Positions 19,886 to 32,431 of a stretch of DNA of 64,000 nt are shown here, piece after piece. Position numbers and translations under genes: made by a program. How positions within the stretch are numbered: position 1 is the first letter of the stretch; every line of letters starts with the position of its first letter. Under the pieces are notes generated by a model, which did not search any database, was not told the DNA's origin, and saw only the letters and a program-made list of their open reading frames with translations. Source of the stretch: Prostheceraeus crozeri. Lineage: Eukaryota > Platyhelminthes > Polycladida > Euryleptidae. The stretch covers positions 1-64,000 of the forward strand of contig CAJQUW010010440.1 in assembly GCA_907163375.1 (NCBI GenBank). The letters run 5' to 3'.

Positions 19886-20690
19886 CTATTCATAACCAAA
19901 ATTGACATAATCACAAAGCATTTCTGCCGTTAGCTCGTTCTGCTTAAGTGAGGCACGTTTGAATATAGTGGGTGACGTGTCTATTGGCACTTGAAATTTA
20001 GTAGGCGTTTTTGATGGAATTTTGTGATGGCAGTATTTTTCCATTGGCAGTTGGATGAAGAAAGTGATATTTTTGGCGCGTTTCAAAGTCTTTCGACTAT
20101 TTGCACAGTTTCCGCATTAAACGAGAGTAGTACATAACAATAATTAGTGTAACACTAATAAAAACAAGCCACAGTTCATCGTGGCTCAGTAAACCTTTAT
20201 GTACTTTTGTCATGTTCAAACGCCTTGAACAACTTTTGAACACATAACAAAAATGAATACTCCAATTCAAAGTGTCAACCATGTAACACCGAAAATTTCC
20301 ATTTCTGTGACCATTGAGGAAGAAATTGGGGAATACACGTTGAAACACTTCTTGCTGATACATAAAACTTTAGCTTTCGTCTCATCTAGTAGCAGCATGT
20401 TTGAAGAAGACCACATCTTTATATTATGAACTTCTGATAGCAAACGCTCAATCGAATCGTCACTTTCAGACTTAGAAATCGGACAAGTCTCACGAATGTC
20501 GTCAGCATACATAGTAGTAAAAGTTTTAGATGACAATGGTTTGATGTCTCCACAGTATAGAACAAAAAGGAATGGTTCTAGCAAAGTACCCTGTGGAGCA
20601 CCACTTGTAACGGCAACTGGCTGATTAAAAAAAGGCCTACCCAGCTTGACACACTGAAACCGTTTGGTCAAATAAGAACAGAGCACGGCA
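19886..20690 (-). pseudogene. CR1-like LINE RT, 5'-truncated and frameshifted
   Basis: The frame 20686-20267 contains SGAPQGTLLEPFLFVLYCGD (RT motif B region) and TTMYADDIRET (catalytic YADD), then the thumb region. The next frame (20363-20097) reads LNWSIHFCYVFKSCSRRL, then HKGLLSHDELWLVFISVTLI, the conserved post-RT segment. The last ORF (20086-19886) is the degenerate tail. At least two frameshifts; the endonuclease is missing. Confidence 0.75.
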
Positions 20691-20928
20691 GAGCATATAA
20701 TAATAATATCCGTTTTTGAAAGTAATGGAAATCACAAAATCACAAAAAATATATACAAAATAGATAGTAAAATAAGTAAGAATAAGTAAAAAAAGGATAA
20801 AATAAGTCATTTCAATCCTGACCGGTTTCACCTGCTATGACATGGGAAGTGAATTATATTGAACATCAAAAAATGACAGAGATTAAATTTACATAGAAAT
20901 GAGACACATAAAAACATAGGAGAAATGA

Positions 20929-21414
20929 TTACCGACCGTTAAGAGGAGGATTGAGCAATCTAATCATGGATTTTTGTTTTATCTCACGCTCTATGCGGCT
21001 GCAATCGTAATGAAGTTGATAAATATGGGCAGCCTCAAATTGTGGACTCACATTTTTGGCACAGTCGGCAATATGCTTGCTCACAGTTAAAATCATGTGC
21101 TGACGATGAAATATCTGCTGTCTGTGGACAGTTAGTCGATTGCAGAAAACATCACCGGTCTGACCCACATAAAAGTCCCCACATGACCTACATTTCAACA
21201 CATAGATAACATTGCTGGAAATACAGCTTAAGTTCTTATTAATGTAAAATGTCTTATAACCACCGCCGAAATTGAAGATGATAGACCTCACGGCACCCAC
21301 ACCGTGGATCCCCACATGTGATGATACCATTGATGGTAGGCCGATAATTCCGCCTGAGAATCCTATACAAGGAAGGTGGTTGCCGATATGATCTGAACAA
21401 ATTGTACTTATCAA
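20929..21414 (-). pseudogene. Penelope-like GIY-YIG endonuclease
   Basis: The open frame contains VIYVLKCRSCGDFYVGQTGD, with the GIY (here IYV) and YVG strands of the nuclease core, then RLTVHRQQI, a later KHIADC and the C-terminal REIKQKSMIRLLNPPLNGR. This C-terminal ending is characteristic of PLE endonucleases. The domain nicks target DNA for retrotransposition. The RT that should precede it is absent. Closest relative in the window is the plus-strand fragment at 59130-59360. Confidence 0.8.
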
Positions 21415-21667
21415 AAGGCTTTCTTAATTGAAGACTGTTCTAAGCTGGTAAAATCGCATCTTTATAAATGTTCGGATTGTTCTTATTATGTGTACAAATA
21501 AAAGGAATTGTCCTTACACATTGACCACGTTCTATGTTATTGCAAGCAACTCTTCTATCCTTACCAGCTCGCGCGAACTAGCATTATTTGAGAATCTGGC
21601 TGATTTTTATCTATTTCAGTTTGAATTTTGTCTTTATGCATATACATAGATTTAATTAATAAATCAT

Positions 21668-21710
21668 TCCTTTGACAAGCTTCTAAGAATGAAGTGAAAC
21701 CGGTCGGGAT
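21668..21710 (+). ncRNA. Decayed hammerhead-ribozyme-like motif
   Basis: Layout: CC, then TTGACAA at the catalytic-box position (consensus CUGANGA, two transitions), a GCTTC/GAAGT stem, GAAAC, a two-base loop, and GTC followed by GGG, which can pair with the leading bases. It shares these substitutions with the motif at 58875-58915. Core changes predict loss of cleavage. Confidence 0.4.
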
Positions 21711-21727
21711 TAATTCAATTCTCAATT

Positions 21728-22389
21728 ATCAATTCTCAAAATATGCAAAGCTTTTAACTATAGCACGAGCGCTTTCTATTGCTCTTCAGGTGCATTTAAT
21801 AGTGCAACAGATGACATAAGATGGTAAATGTTCAATATTTAAAATGTGCATAAAATAATAGAATACCTTAGATATAAAATAATAAAAAATACTCCGTTAA
21901 AAAATGCCCAGATCTTATATGTGGGACTTGTGACTTTATAAAGGAAGCATCAGACTACAATTTCAATGGAACATTATTCAAAATTAAATAAAGCATGACA
22001 TGCTCAACACAAAACGCAATTTACGTTATGACTTGCGGTGGATGCTTAAATTATTGCATTGGTGAGACTGGAAACACAATAACAGAACGTACTCGAATTC
22101 ATGAACAGCAAATTAACCTACCAAATTATAGACAACTCAAACTCAGTGAACATATTGATATCTGTGGACAAAAGAAATTTGCAATCCTTCCATTCTATAA
22201 AATGCACAAAAATGATCCCATAGCACGCAAATGTAAGCAAACCAACTCTGATATCTTTGACCTACATGCACATTTTATATATTGAACATATACCATCTTA
22301 TGTCATCTGTTACACCATTAAATGCACCTGAAGAGCAATAGAAAGCGCTCGTGCTATAGTTGAAAGCTTTGCATATTTTGAGAATTGAT
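21728..22389 (+). mobile_element. Short Penelope-like element flanked by inverted repeats
   Basis: Arms at 21728-21852 and 22265-22389 are close inverted repeats of about 125 bp (ends ATCAATTCTC and its complement). Between them the plus strand encodes only a GIY-YIG endonuclease. The arrangement matches PLE terminal repeats in inverted orientation, with the RT lost. Each arm contains CTGAAGA (hammerhead-box-like) and a downstream GAAAGC. Confidence 0.68.
21995..22285 (+). pseudogene. Penelope-like GIY-YIG endonuclease
   Basis: A 96-residue frame with AIYVMTCGGCLNYCIGETGN (nuclease core; the usual YIG is CIG), RTRIHEQQI and LSEHIDICGQKKFAI, followed by a short C-terminus. It stands alone between inverted repeats without an RT. 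A non-functional remnant is most likely. Confidence 0.72.
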
Positions 22390-22439
22390 TATTTTGCCGA
22401 ATATTGAGTTGATCCATTGTTGTTGATAGTTATATATAT

Positions 22440-23063
22440 ATATATATGATAAAGAAAAACAAATTGTCTTTTCTCAACCGGACATGTTTCAGTGTTCATT
22501 ACACCATCATCAGCGGACAAATCGTTAAAATAAAGTAAAATTCGCCTTATATATGAAATCACTAAAGCATGGAAATTGAATAAAATTAACAATTGCTAGT
22601 CAGACAATCCGAGGTAGAGAGGGTGAGATCCGTTCCGTTCGTTGGACAGGCATTTCACATCTTGCTTGATTAAAATAGATTCCAGAATAATGGGCAACTT
22701 GTACCGACCTATGACTTTAATAAGCTGCTTCCAGAGTCGTACCAACCATATGAACTTTTGCACATCCGCCTCAAGATTTTCTTAATTTTCATGGTACTTT
22801 TCTTAAATTTCATGGTTTTCTCAGGACTGTGTTTCATGCATAGAAATTTCTGTCAAGACAGGGTAACCTTTAAGATGCTCAGCGATGCGAGTATCAAGAT
22901 GGCGTTTTGTAGCGCCGATGTACCGCATATTGCAACGGTCACAAAAGTATTTGTAAACAACATTCGATTTCAGACCGCTGGCAATCTTATCTTTGTTAGG
23001 AAAAAATCACTCATTTTGGAGGTTTTGAAAACCGGTTTGATGGTAGTGTTCGATAAACAGTGA
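22440..23063 (-). pseudogene. Penelope-like endonuclease remnant and 3' tail
   Basis: On the minus strand, from about 23040, the translation reads LKSNVVYKYFCDRCNMRYIG, then ATKRHL and RIAEHLKG, the GIY-YIG core. It continues to a region with stops and PIILESILIKQDVKCLSNER near 22640. A non-coding tail follows, containing the hammerhead-like motif at 22474-22519. A short AT microsatellite at about 22430-22447 marks the end. Confidence 0.65.
22474..22519 (-). ncRNA. Hammerhead ribozyme candidate, intact core
   Basis: In minus sense: stem I strand TCCG, catalytic box CTGATGA (plus 22507-22513), stem-loop II closed by GGTGT/ACACT, GAAAC (plus 22486-22490), a minimal stem III with AT loop, then GTC (plus 22481-22483) followed by CGG, which pairs with CCG of stem I. 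All invariant core bases are present, and the tiny stem III matches hammerheads described from PLE terminal repeats. Predicted cleavage is between plus 22481 and 22480. It lies in the tail of a PLE on the same strand. Confidence 0.7.
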
Positions 23064-23479
23064 TTCAAGTCTTTGATTCTGTTTTTAAACTCTTTACTGC
23101 CTTCAGCAATGATAAGCAATATATAAATTATATTATATTATAGAAACAACAGTAATAATTTCACATGGAGAATTTCGGTAAAGAGAAAGTCAACTGAAAG
23201 TACATGCATGTATATTCAAGTTGTACAAAGAGTTGTTCAAGAGTTATACAAACTTCCTGATGAATGAATGCAAATTGTGGCACGTTTATGAATTCTCAAC
23301 TCACGCATCCTTCTCTTTCAATTTTTCATCGCAACTCATTGGCGACCAGTGCGTGCGCAGCCCGTCATACATGAATTGCCAAGTGATTGGGAAGATAATC
23401 ATCAGAACATAAAACGTGTACATGAAGAGCATGTCATGGTGACTTCCGACAATGCAGTGAATTTCACTACAGTCGCGAA

Positions 23480-23894
23480 AGGTCCGAAATCACTGGTTGT
23501 AAGCATCTAATCTATGTCTTCCAATGTACCTACCTCTCTGGTTGTATGCATATCGATGTTTCTTTTACTTAAATCACTTTCTCAACTTCCTCCTATTTTT
23601 AGTGACGTCTCATCAGAATCCACCATTTTATTATGTGATGATTCAACTTCAATATCTGCATGCACACGCTTGCATTTCATTTCAGCTTTTGTTTTACCTG
23701 TGATTAAGCCTCAGAGCGAAAATTTGGGAATCAGCTATAGTACACGCTTACCTTTTGATTCTTCTTATTCATTGCTTAGCATTGCGCCGAAGAAGGGCCC
23801 TCAGGCTAAATGTATAAAAAAGCTTTCTTCTAGCTCCGCCATGGTCGGAAAAGTTCCGCAATTGATGAACTATGCCGATGAACAGCATCTCTAA
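23480..23894 (+). repeat. Dispersed repeat with ORF, partner of 17809-18220
   Basis: The ORF 23514-23894 (126 codons) contains the shared segments VIKPQSENLG and KKGPQAKCIK. It is inverted relative to the copy at 17.8-18.2 kb. The product is not recognisable, and the true coding strand is uncertain. Confidence 0.5.
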
Positions 23895-24550
23895 AATTCC
23901 CAGAAATTCGACTTTGCAATATGTTTGTCTAAAATGCATGTCTTAATGCCTATTTGGGTGACTGTCATTTTGCTAGACTCATCAAATCCAACTGAAAGCA
24001 ATTCTTTTTGTCTTGTAGGTGTAATTCCCTTTGGTCCGGACAAAAATGCGAACTCTATACTCCATTCAGAAAATGAACGAAGAATGCTCCTCCTCAAAGT
24101 TTTATGAAGTTTTACAAAAGATGCCTGGGTATTTTGGACAGCTACAATCAATGTAAAGTGCTTTCTATACTTTTAGTAAAGCCACATACACTTTCAGCCA
24201 TGCATTCTTTCATCATTGTGCTATTTTGGTCATGGAATTTGGACACCAAAGGACGAAAAGATAGACGCGAACACTTCTCTGCATTGATTATCTTTCCATA
24301 ATCATTCTTCAGAATATCATGATCAGGTTTTGTGCTTTTACTCTTGATAACACAATAAACAAACAAATGTGCTTTTCATGCACTATAAATTCACAAATTG
24401 TTTCCTTCTAAGTCCCACGAAATATTGTATAGTAATTAATGCGTATTACTAACCAAAAATCAGGTCTTCTACAAACTGTAGGCCCATGTGATTTACATAT
24501 ACTCGTATATAAAGATAAAATCATCACTAGATTTTCAAATAAATATATTG
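23895..24550. other. No gene assigned
   Basis: The minus-strand ORF 23891-24151 is open but of no recognised family. The remainder has no supported feature. Confidence 0.4.
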
Positions 24551-24552
24551 CC

Positions 24553-24873
24553 GATCAATTTCTGTCAAGTAACTTGGTTTTTCAAGACAAACTGAAAACA
24601 AATAATTTAGATATTATACAACGAAATTACTCAAAATTCAAACATCATTAGAGAAACATTCAAACATTCAATAGAAAAATAAACAGCGCCCATAGAAATC
24701 CTATGCCACTCGACTGGATAGGATTTCTAAGGAAGTTATGTTAATTTCTCTATTGAAGCCATCATTGAATGATGTTTGAATTTTGACTAATTCCGTTGTA
24801 TGATATCTAGATTATTTGTATTCACTTTGTCTTGAAAAGCCAAGATACTTGGCAGAAATCGATCGGCAATATA
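24553..24873. repeat. Inverted repeat, probable Penelope terminus
   Basis: Arms at 24553-24650 and about 24756-24873 are imperfect inverted repeats (ATTGCCGATC and GATCGGCAAT at the tips). The right arm (plus) reads ISLLKPSLND then stop, like the end of PLE endonucleases, and the same ending occurs at 61300-61348. A CR1-like LINE starts directly at its right edge (24875). Confidence 0.55.
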
Positions 24874-24874
24874 G

Positions 24875-27178
24875 AATAGAATAGAATTTATTCAATAAAT
24901 GAAAATCATTTAAGTTACGGTATATCGTTGCATTAAGGAAAAATATACGCAGTCAAAAATAAAGTAGAAGAAAAATCACACAACTCTTGAATTTAAAGCA
25001 GTCGCACAACAGAATGGAACAAAGGAATTCAAACGTCTTGTAGTATTAGCAGAAGGCTGTAAGAGGCGATGAGTTCGGGTAGAACGTTGAGGCATGAGAT
25101 CGTGTAAAATATGCTTCTGGTCAATACACGCTTCATGAAACAGTCTACAAGCAGCTTCAAGCCGACGTTGTTTTAAGTCAGGGAAACGGTTTGCAACCAC
25201 AATTCAATGTTCGAAAGTATCTTGGCAAAGAACAAATCAATTTGTGATAACGATTTTGACAACGTTCCAGTTTGTACTCAAGAGAAGACGGCAAATGAAC
25301 AAAAACGCATGAAGCATATTCGAGAATACTTCGTATTAATGCGTAAACAGTCAATTCATTGGAAGAGATGAGAGGCTTGAGTAAGCGAATCCCATACATC
25401 CTCTGATTAGCAACCTTTATCACTGAGTTGATGTGAGTATCCCAAGTGAGGCGGCTATTCAGCTGAACACCCAAAATGCGAAGAGTATCAACGTCCTCAA
25501 CATCAGAATGCACGGGAGAAAAGCAATCATTAAATCTTTGGATGAACAATTTCTTAGATTTCGCGTTGTTCAAAGTGAGACCGTTAGATGTGGACCATTG
25601 GATCAAGTGTAAATGCTCACCGATAAAGTTAGTCAAATTATCTCTACGAAAAACTGGGATACAGTAGGCTAAATCATCAATGTACTTGATGATAGTTGAA
25701 CTTGAATCGACCGATGACAGAGATGCGGCAACAATACAGTACAGATAGGGCCGAATAAAGAACCCTGTGGCACACCGGATGGAACTTCAACTTTTTTGCT
25801 GATTGAATCACCAATTCTCACCGCCTGAGTACGACCTGATAAATAATCACGTATAAGATGAATGAATCCCAAAGGTACGTCAATTTCAATCAGTCTCTGA
25901 ATGACAATGTCATGTCGGAGTTGGTCAAAGGCTTTTTTGAAATCGCAAGATACGATTTGAACTCCCCCAATGTCATGCCTATCAAGGAGGCGTGTTGTAT
26001 CGTCCATCAACTTCAACAATGCCGCCGTAGTAGAAGAACCCGGACGGCCACCGAATTGATTACTGCCGAAATGATGAATGAGAGCATTTTTAACACCACT
26101 TTGAAGAACAAGATATTCTAAGAGCTTTGCGGGCAGGGGTAATAACGAAATCGGTCGAATATGCTCTAGGTCGAAGCAGCCATGTTTGGGGATTGGAGAT
26201 ACATGACTGTATTTCCATCTCGTTGGTACATGTCTTTCGCTGATACACAGATGAAAAATGTGACATAGTGGGCCAGCTATCACGGGTGCTAGGACTTTGT
26301 AGACTTGAGTTGGGATGCAATCACTCCCAGGCGCTTTTGTGGCTTTAACCCTGTCAAGCCATTGTTCTATATCGAAACAAGAGAAATCTACCGACCACTC
26401 ATCGTCTTCAAGATTTGAAAAATTCAAAGAATTTCCGCTGTCATTAGCGTAGACATCTTTGAAAGTATTGTTGATCAGTTCGACTGCATTCTGAGTGCCT
26501 CCCAGTTGAGTGCAAAGACGATAGACAGGATCAATAGATTTTGTGCCACGAACATGATTGGCCACTCTCCACAGGTTTTTGCCACCGTGGTTTACTCCAT
26601 CAGCCCAATTCTTCTTGGCTTTGGTAATTTCAGTCTGAACTTTCAACTTCCAGTAATTATAGCCATCAAAGTCTCGACGAAGATAGGCATCCCACCGCCG
26701 TTGAATAAAAATCTTTAGTAATGGCGTAATCCAGGGTTTATCCTTCGGAGTTAGGAAAACAGTGTAATGCGGTATGAAGGTATGCACGAAATCTGACAAC
26801 ATCTCATGAAAAATATTACACTTGTTTTCACTTGACTCATTTGAATCTCTCCAATTGATTTTACTCATTTCTGACAATAACATATTCAAATTGGACTCGC
26901 GTACATCGTAAACACGTCTTTTTATACATCCTTTCAAGTAAGTGTCATTATCAGGGTAAGCTATGTAAAACGCAGCGATGATCTGAAGAAGCTACAGGAG
27001 CAGTAACAGTGATATGATATTGTGAATTTACATCTTCACTTACAAAAAATAAATCGAGTATGGCATTACCACGAGTTGCAGTCGTTACAAGATTCACCAC
27101 ATCCAAATCATCAGAAAATGAGCAGCGAATACGATTGAAATCCCCTCCTCGATGAATATTTATTTGAAAATCTAGTGC
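24875..27178 (-). pseudogene. CR1-like LINE, 5' truncated
   Basis: On the minus strand, endonuclease pieces (GGDFNRIR, TRGNAILDLFF, ASSDH) lie at about 27170-26960. The frame 26937-25669 has KPWITPLLKIFIQRRWDAYL, then PGSDCIPTQVYK, IRPISLLPLPAKLLE, VSCDFKKAFDQLRHD and SGVPQGSLFGP. After a frameshift near 25740, KYIDDLAY follows (catalytic box). The post-RT region occupies 25636-25178 (DTLRILGVQLNSRLTWDTHI) and 25200-24976. The 3' tail is a TTCTA tandem repeat, as in CR1-like elements. The 5' end abuts a TA tract. Confidence 0.82.
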
Positions 27179-27234
27179 TCATTTTATCTTTTTTATATAT
27201 AAAGTTAGGCATTTACATTTTGCTGTGCATTTTA

Positions 27235-27235
<1 letters not shown>

Positions 27236-27324
<89 letters not shown>
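27236..27324. repeat. TA dinucleotide tract, about 89 bp
   Basis: This is an uninterrupted TA run immediately upstream of a truncated LINE. The ORF it creates (27175-27462) is an artefact of the repeat. Confidence 0.95.
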
Positions 27325-27328
<4 letters not shown>

Positions 27329-27329
27329 T

Positions 27330-30300
27330 TCAAATAATAGAATTAATCAAAATGGTAAATAATATAAAACCAAAAAAAGCACTCAAGGAAAAGCCAGAAG
27401 TGCCAAGATTCCCGACCAAGAATATCACCAGAAGTGCCAAGAATATCACGACTTTTTCATGAAGACTTCCAATATAAAACGGATCAGGAAATCCCCTTGC
27501 AAATTAGCTTTATTTCCGCTAAGTTGGGATACATATTAGCAAATATTCATTCATTTTGATATCCAACTGGTTGCATACTACTTACATAGAGGAGTCATCT
27601 CGGTAGTATATAAATTGGTAAAATGTTGACTTTTTATAGAACTGCTCAAATAATTTCTCCGCAAGAAACTGAATCTTTCCATATTAAAATTTTAACTGTA
27701 TACAGATACTTTTTGAGTCGACACTCTACCTATATATCCCTACTCTATGGCCTAAAGCTATGTTTAAAACTTGGGCCAAGGTTATTTTCACAACTCAAGT
27801 TTTTTTGGATCCTCGGTTAGAGCACCCAAAGGTCGAAGGTCCAACCATGCACAAGAACTAAGAATAGCCAAGTAAATCATCGTCATTTATGTAGACTACC
27901 GCAGTGATTTGATCGAACTATCACATCAAAGGGATGGATGCGAACCTCTAGATGGCATCATTTTCGTTCAACTGTAAGAAACGAAGTAAGCACATAAAAG
28001 TAAAACTTCGGCGAGTGCTCATTAAATATTGCTCTTCCTCATGTCTGCAGGTAAACTGTACACCTTTAAAAACAGCTGAAATGATCACAGAGAAGATCCG
28101 TAAATATCTGTTAAAATGATGACGTCACAACGTGATGAGTGATGACGTGACAGGTAAAATCCGGTCATGTCAGATAAAACAAACGTCTGTTTTCAAGGAC
28201 TGTTTCAGACTGTAAACAACCGTGAAATTAGATGCTCATTTTATCTCATATTTGCGGTTTACAGTCTACAGTATAAGTTTAAATAAGGAGCTGTGTCAAT
28301 GTTGAGAGATGTGAACTAGGCCTGCTGATGATTCCTGATATTGCATGAAATGGTAGCTAATCAGGTCTGTTCCTATTTTTTATCTGAGGATACAACTCAA
28401 TATTTAATTATTCTATTTTTTCAACTACTGTGAGTTAAGAAGTAAGCGAGTCAAAATGGAATCGGTGGATGTGGAATGTTTAGATGTTTCTATTGAAAAA
28501 TAGACAACCGAAGACCAATTTGGGTGATGCTATTAAGTCAGAAATTCGGAAATTTGTTCGAAATCGCTCGGCTATAGATATGCCGACTCATAAAATGTCA
28601 CCTTTGCTGTTTATCAGAGGAGTCCCGTCAAAACAGATCTGTGTACTTTCGGACACCACCGGAGTCCATCGTCAGGCGAATGAAATGACAAAATTGGCAT
28701 AGATGAAAATAATTTACAGGGATGAAGTTTATCACCGTAGAATGCTATGAAAACATGATAAGACCAGACTACTTCGACAAAATTAAAACAGTAAGATGAT
28801 GCGAAATCGAAATAAAAGGACGGAAGAAAATCAAAGTAACTAGCTGTGAAGATACAAAACAGAAAAAAGGGGCACAAATCAAGTCAAAAATCCCAGGCCG
28901 CACTCAAAGAATGCTTCACTCGATTAGATGAATTGAGACGACGTGACCATAAGGACTCTTTCACAATTCATACAGTGGAAATTGATATATCAAAAGATTC
29001 TGCCTGATGTTCAACAAAATATTTGATCAATTTTTAGGAGGTTAAATTTTTGCAAATTTTTCCTGTGTTTATGTACTACCAACGTGAAGACACTATGTCA
29101 GTAGTATGAAGCCTGTCAGCTATCAAAAGGAATTAACATTTATTAACAGGCGGAATTAGGCGGAAATTCAGCTGATTATCAAGGAATTTTCATAAACCGC
29201 ATTATGATGCAGGTGTTCATGGAGAAGGTGCGATCTTATTGTGTCTCTTGGTGGGATTTCAAGTGTTTCATTCACATTTTCATCGGCATGATTTCAGGAT
29301 TCTCTAAATTTATGCATTATTTCTTGAATCTGAATGATATTGTCGACCCGCTTACTTCTTTTAATGTTAATTATGAACATTGTCTTTGATTGTGATATTT
29401 TGCTCACTCAATGGCAAGTATTGTGATATGATCGCGATTAAGAAAACACTCCAAGGCTGAGCATTAAAATAATAGCAACCAATCGAATTGCTGATTTAAC
29501 AAACATTGCCTCTGCAAGGCTGTCATGACACAGAGGATTTGTAAAATACTATCATTCCTTCCGTATTGCTGTAATGAGCAGTCTTTTCGTGGCAATTTCC
29601 TCAACACTGCAGACAGTTTGCTTATCTCATGTGTGGCACAAGGTCTCAACTCGAATTCATTCAAAAAAATCGAAACTACATACCAGAGATGTGGAGACTC
29701 CGACTCCGGGTGGCAAGTTCATATCCCCTTAAACAAAATATCGACTAGTAGACGTCTTTCATGTCTAGTCTAAAACTGATTCAAAAGCGACCGTTAAGGT
29801 ACCGTCTCGGTAACGTCTAGACAGTCGAGTAAAAGACGACTAATTATTTGCACCAGATGTCGCCTAAAATTCGTCTATATGTCGTTTATTGCACTAATAG
29901 GCCTGTTATCATATATAGGAAAAACAAATACCTACATAGAAAATTTATTGCTAGAAGTTCACACTGGTACTGTAAAGTTTGCATGAAAAAATTAGTCACT
30001 TCTTGTGATAGAGAATTCTGTCAAAATGTTTTGTAATCCAATCTCCTTCTTTTTCATCATTTGCGGCATTCGTTTCAGCGAAGTCCCTATCAAACCATGT
30101 ACGCCTTCTAATTTTTCCGTTGTATCCAACTTATACATCTGAAATAAAGGAAAACATCAATTTAGCGGGACTATTCACGTCACCGTTACTCTTCATTTTG
30201 ATAGGACTCCGACTCCGGGTGGCAAGTACATATAGCCTAGTTTTTTATAAAAATGGTAACCTACATCATTGATCATTAGAGGCATACCTGAACTTATCTT

Positions 30301-31830
30301 TAGTGATCATTGCTGTATGAATTATCAATCGTTTTCGATGAAAGTTTATCAACTTTGCACATCACTTGTTGATGTGCGCTTCACACGGTTTTTCTCCAGT
30401 CTCTACCAAGCAGGAAAATCCCTCATCCTTCTTCAAAAAATATGAGCACACTTTCGATTTTAATATGCACTTTAGAGGAGCCATCACCCACGATTAACGT
30501 GAGGGTAAGAGGTAGTGTTCTCAAGCAAACTAGTATTTCATTTTTGTCTCTGATGTGACCTTTGGTGCGTAGGTGTGATCGAGGCTAGGAAGGCTTGTCT
30601 TTTCTATTAATTCACCGAGTGAAAAGACAATCCATTTTTCACTATCACGGTTCATTCCCTCAACTATTACAAGCTTTGCATGCACAGCATTGTCTCTGTA
30701 CTTTCGTTTGACGGAGAAAGTTGACATCAAGACAAAGACAGCTCTGTACGAGGATAAATAATTTGTTTGTATTATATTTCGGGTCTAGTTATATAGGCCG
30801 GAGTCGTCTCCGACTCCACATCCCTGCTACATCCACATTGCGGATTATATGAATACTGAGTCGTCATTCTACCTGTTGTACTTACTCTATGCACTCGGCC
30901 AGGAGATGCATGCAGCAGCGCATCAGCCAAACAGGCAACATGGATACAGAGTCAGAAATACTGATGATAAGACATTTGCCATCTTATGCATGTGAGGCGT
31001 GCATGCAACGTCTGCTACAAGAAGGACCACATTCTCTTAGTCAGTGATTTTAGGAAAGGGAAAGAGCAAATTTTCAGGTTTTTAGAGCATCTCTTCATTA
31101 TGTATGTCAGAATGAGTCTTTTCCATTGAAATCTGTGTAAATTTGCAAGGAAAAGTTGCTTTGTTTGTAAAATATGGAATTTTTTGTATAATACATGCCG
31201 AATATTCCTTTTTATACTAACATGCATGTTTCAGTATGCTTTTCTATGCCCTTTCTTGCTGACATATCCTATCTGAGCAACTATGAATAAGTCCAGACGT
31301 CTTATTATTTAACTTTCAAACTAATTTGTGAAGATCTTTCTCTGAAACCACTTTTTATCTGCATAGCACGTCAAGCAACACGCACATTTCATAAGTGCAT
31401 CCTAATGTGTAAACCAGGTCCTCATCGTGGTAACTGTGGTCAAAAGTTGAAAATAAGACTTGGCGTATATATTTACTTATGATGATATAGGAACTTGATT
31501 GCATAAGGTACAATACTTCACTTGTCCATGGCTTTTACTTGTTCTGTACGTGAATGAACGCACAACAAGTTCTGGAATGACGACTGATTAAAACTATCCA
31601 TGTGAAATGATCAAATAATTGAAACTAGGCCATGAACAAGCAAAGTGTTTTGACTTGTGTAATCAAATTTTTTTCAAAACAACGCAGACCAAAAATTTAA
31701 GATCGCATACCGGTATATAAGCTTGAACATAAATATAATCGACAAGTTAGTCTAAGTTATTGAGAAAAATTTAAAAATGTGAAGAACATCACTCTGAAAT
31801 TTAGAAACAAAGTTTGATAAAAGTTCAAGA
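27330..31830. other. Long AT-rich stretch without a recognisable gene
   Basis: It contains a reverse copy (27615-27745) and a forward copy (29035-29120) of the 6.1-kb dispersed repeat. A short repeated phrase, GACTCCGACTCCGGGTGGCA, is at 29695 and 30205, with a related inverted piece near 30795. ORFs at 28484-28702, 29525-29773, 29848-30036 and 30530-30730 have no recognised domain or convincing splice sites. Confidence 0.4.
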
Positions 31831-31835
31831 AGACT

Positions 31836-32431
31836 TTATAATATACAATTAGAATTACGATCAACGAGCAAATATAAGCTTAAAGTTCTAGCGCAGCGTG
31901 GTGTAGGATATGCCCCGAACAAGCTAGAATCTGATTCTGAAAAATCTCATTGAGAAAATGGCTTCAGATTCGATCTTCAGCAAACATTATTTCCGCACAG
32001 AATAATACATGCAGTGGTTCAGTATAATCCAGGTAACCGAAAATGTTCGTCGGATAATTGTAATAATAAAATAGCCACTATGTGAGAAAATCTCTAAATA
32101 TTTGGTGAAAATCTCTTTAGTAATTGGCACTGACTTAAAAGTAATTGTAAAATAAGAATTTGAGCTCTGAAATGAACTATGTTAGAAACTAGGGTTTAAA
32201 AGCAATGTTTTTTGAAATGCTTTAAAGCCAAGAAACATGATGTGTTATTGTTTGTTTATTTTCATACTATCAATTTAGGACTTTTTTTATAATTTCCAAC
32301 CTCCTGAATGAGTTGTCAACGTCATGGATAGTTAGTTTTAATAGATGTAAATAAAGAATGATGAGCTGCAATTTCTGGTGTACAGAAACTAAATATGCCA
32401 CATCAACGAGCTACATTCCTATTCACAGAAT
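31836..32431. repeat. Duplicated block, copy A (empty site)
   Basis: It matches 33662-33964 plus 37222-37428 with a low percentage of differences and about 80 extra bases near 32035-32110. The sequence GAAATGCTTTAAAGCC at 32214-32229 is continuous here, whereas copy B is split at this point by a 3.26-kb Penelope element. Confidence 0.85.

Larger units (their letters stand above)
20812..21710 (-). mobile_element. Penelope-like element remnant with outward hammerhead-like termini
   Basis: The minus strand encodes the PLE linker (ERGQCVRTIPFICTHN, NPNIYKDAI) near 21420-21560 and the GIY-YIG endonuclease at 20929-21414. Sequence at both ends contains GTGAAACCGGTC in outward orientation: minus strand near 20815-20830, plus strand at 21693-21705. 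This suggests inverted terminal repeats. The RT domain is missing. Confidence 0.65.

Noticed and set aside
27175-27462. ORF with a run of alternating Tyr and Ile
   Set aside because: It is translation of a TA dinucleotide tract.
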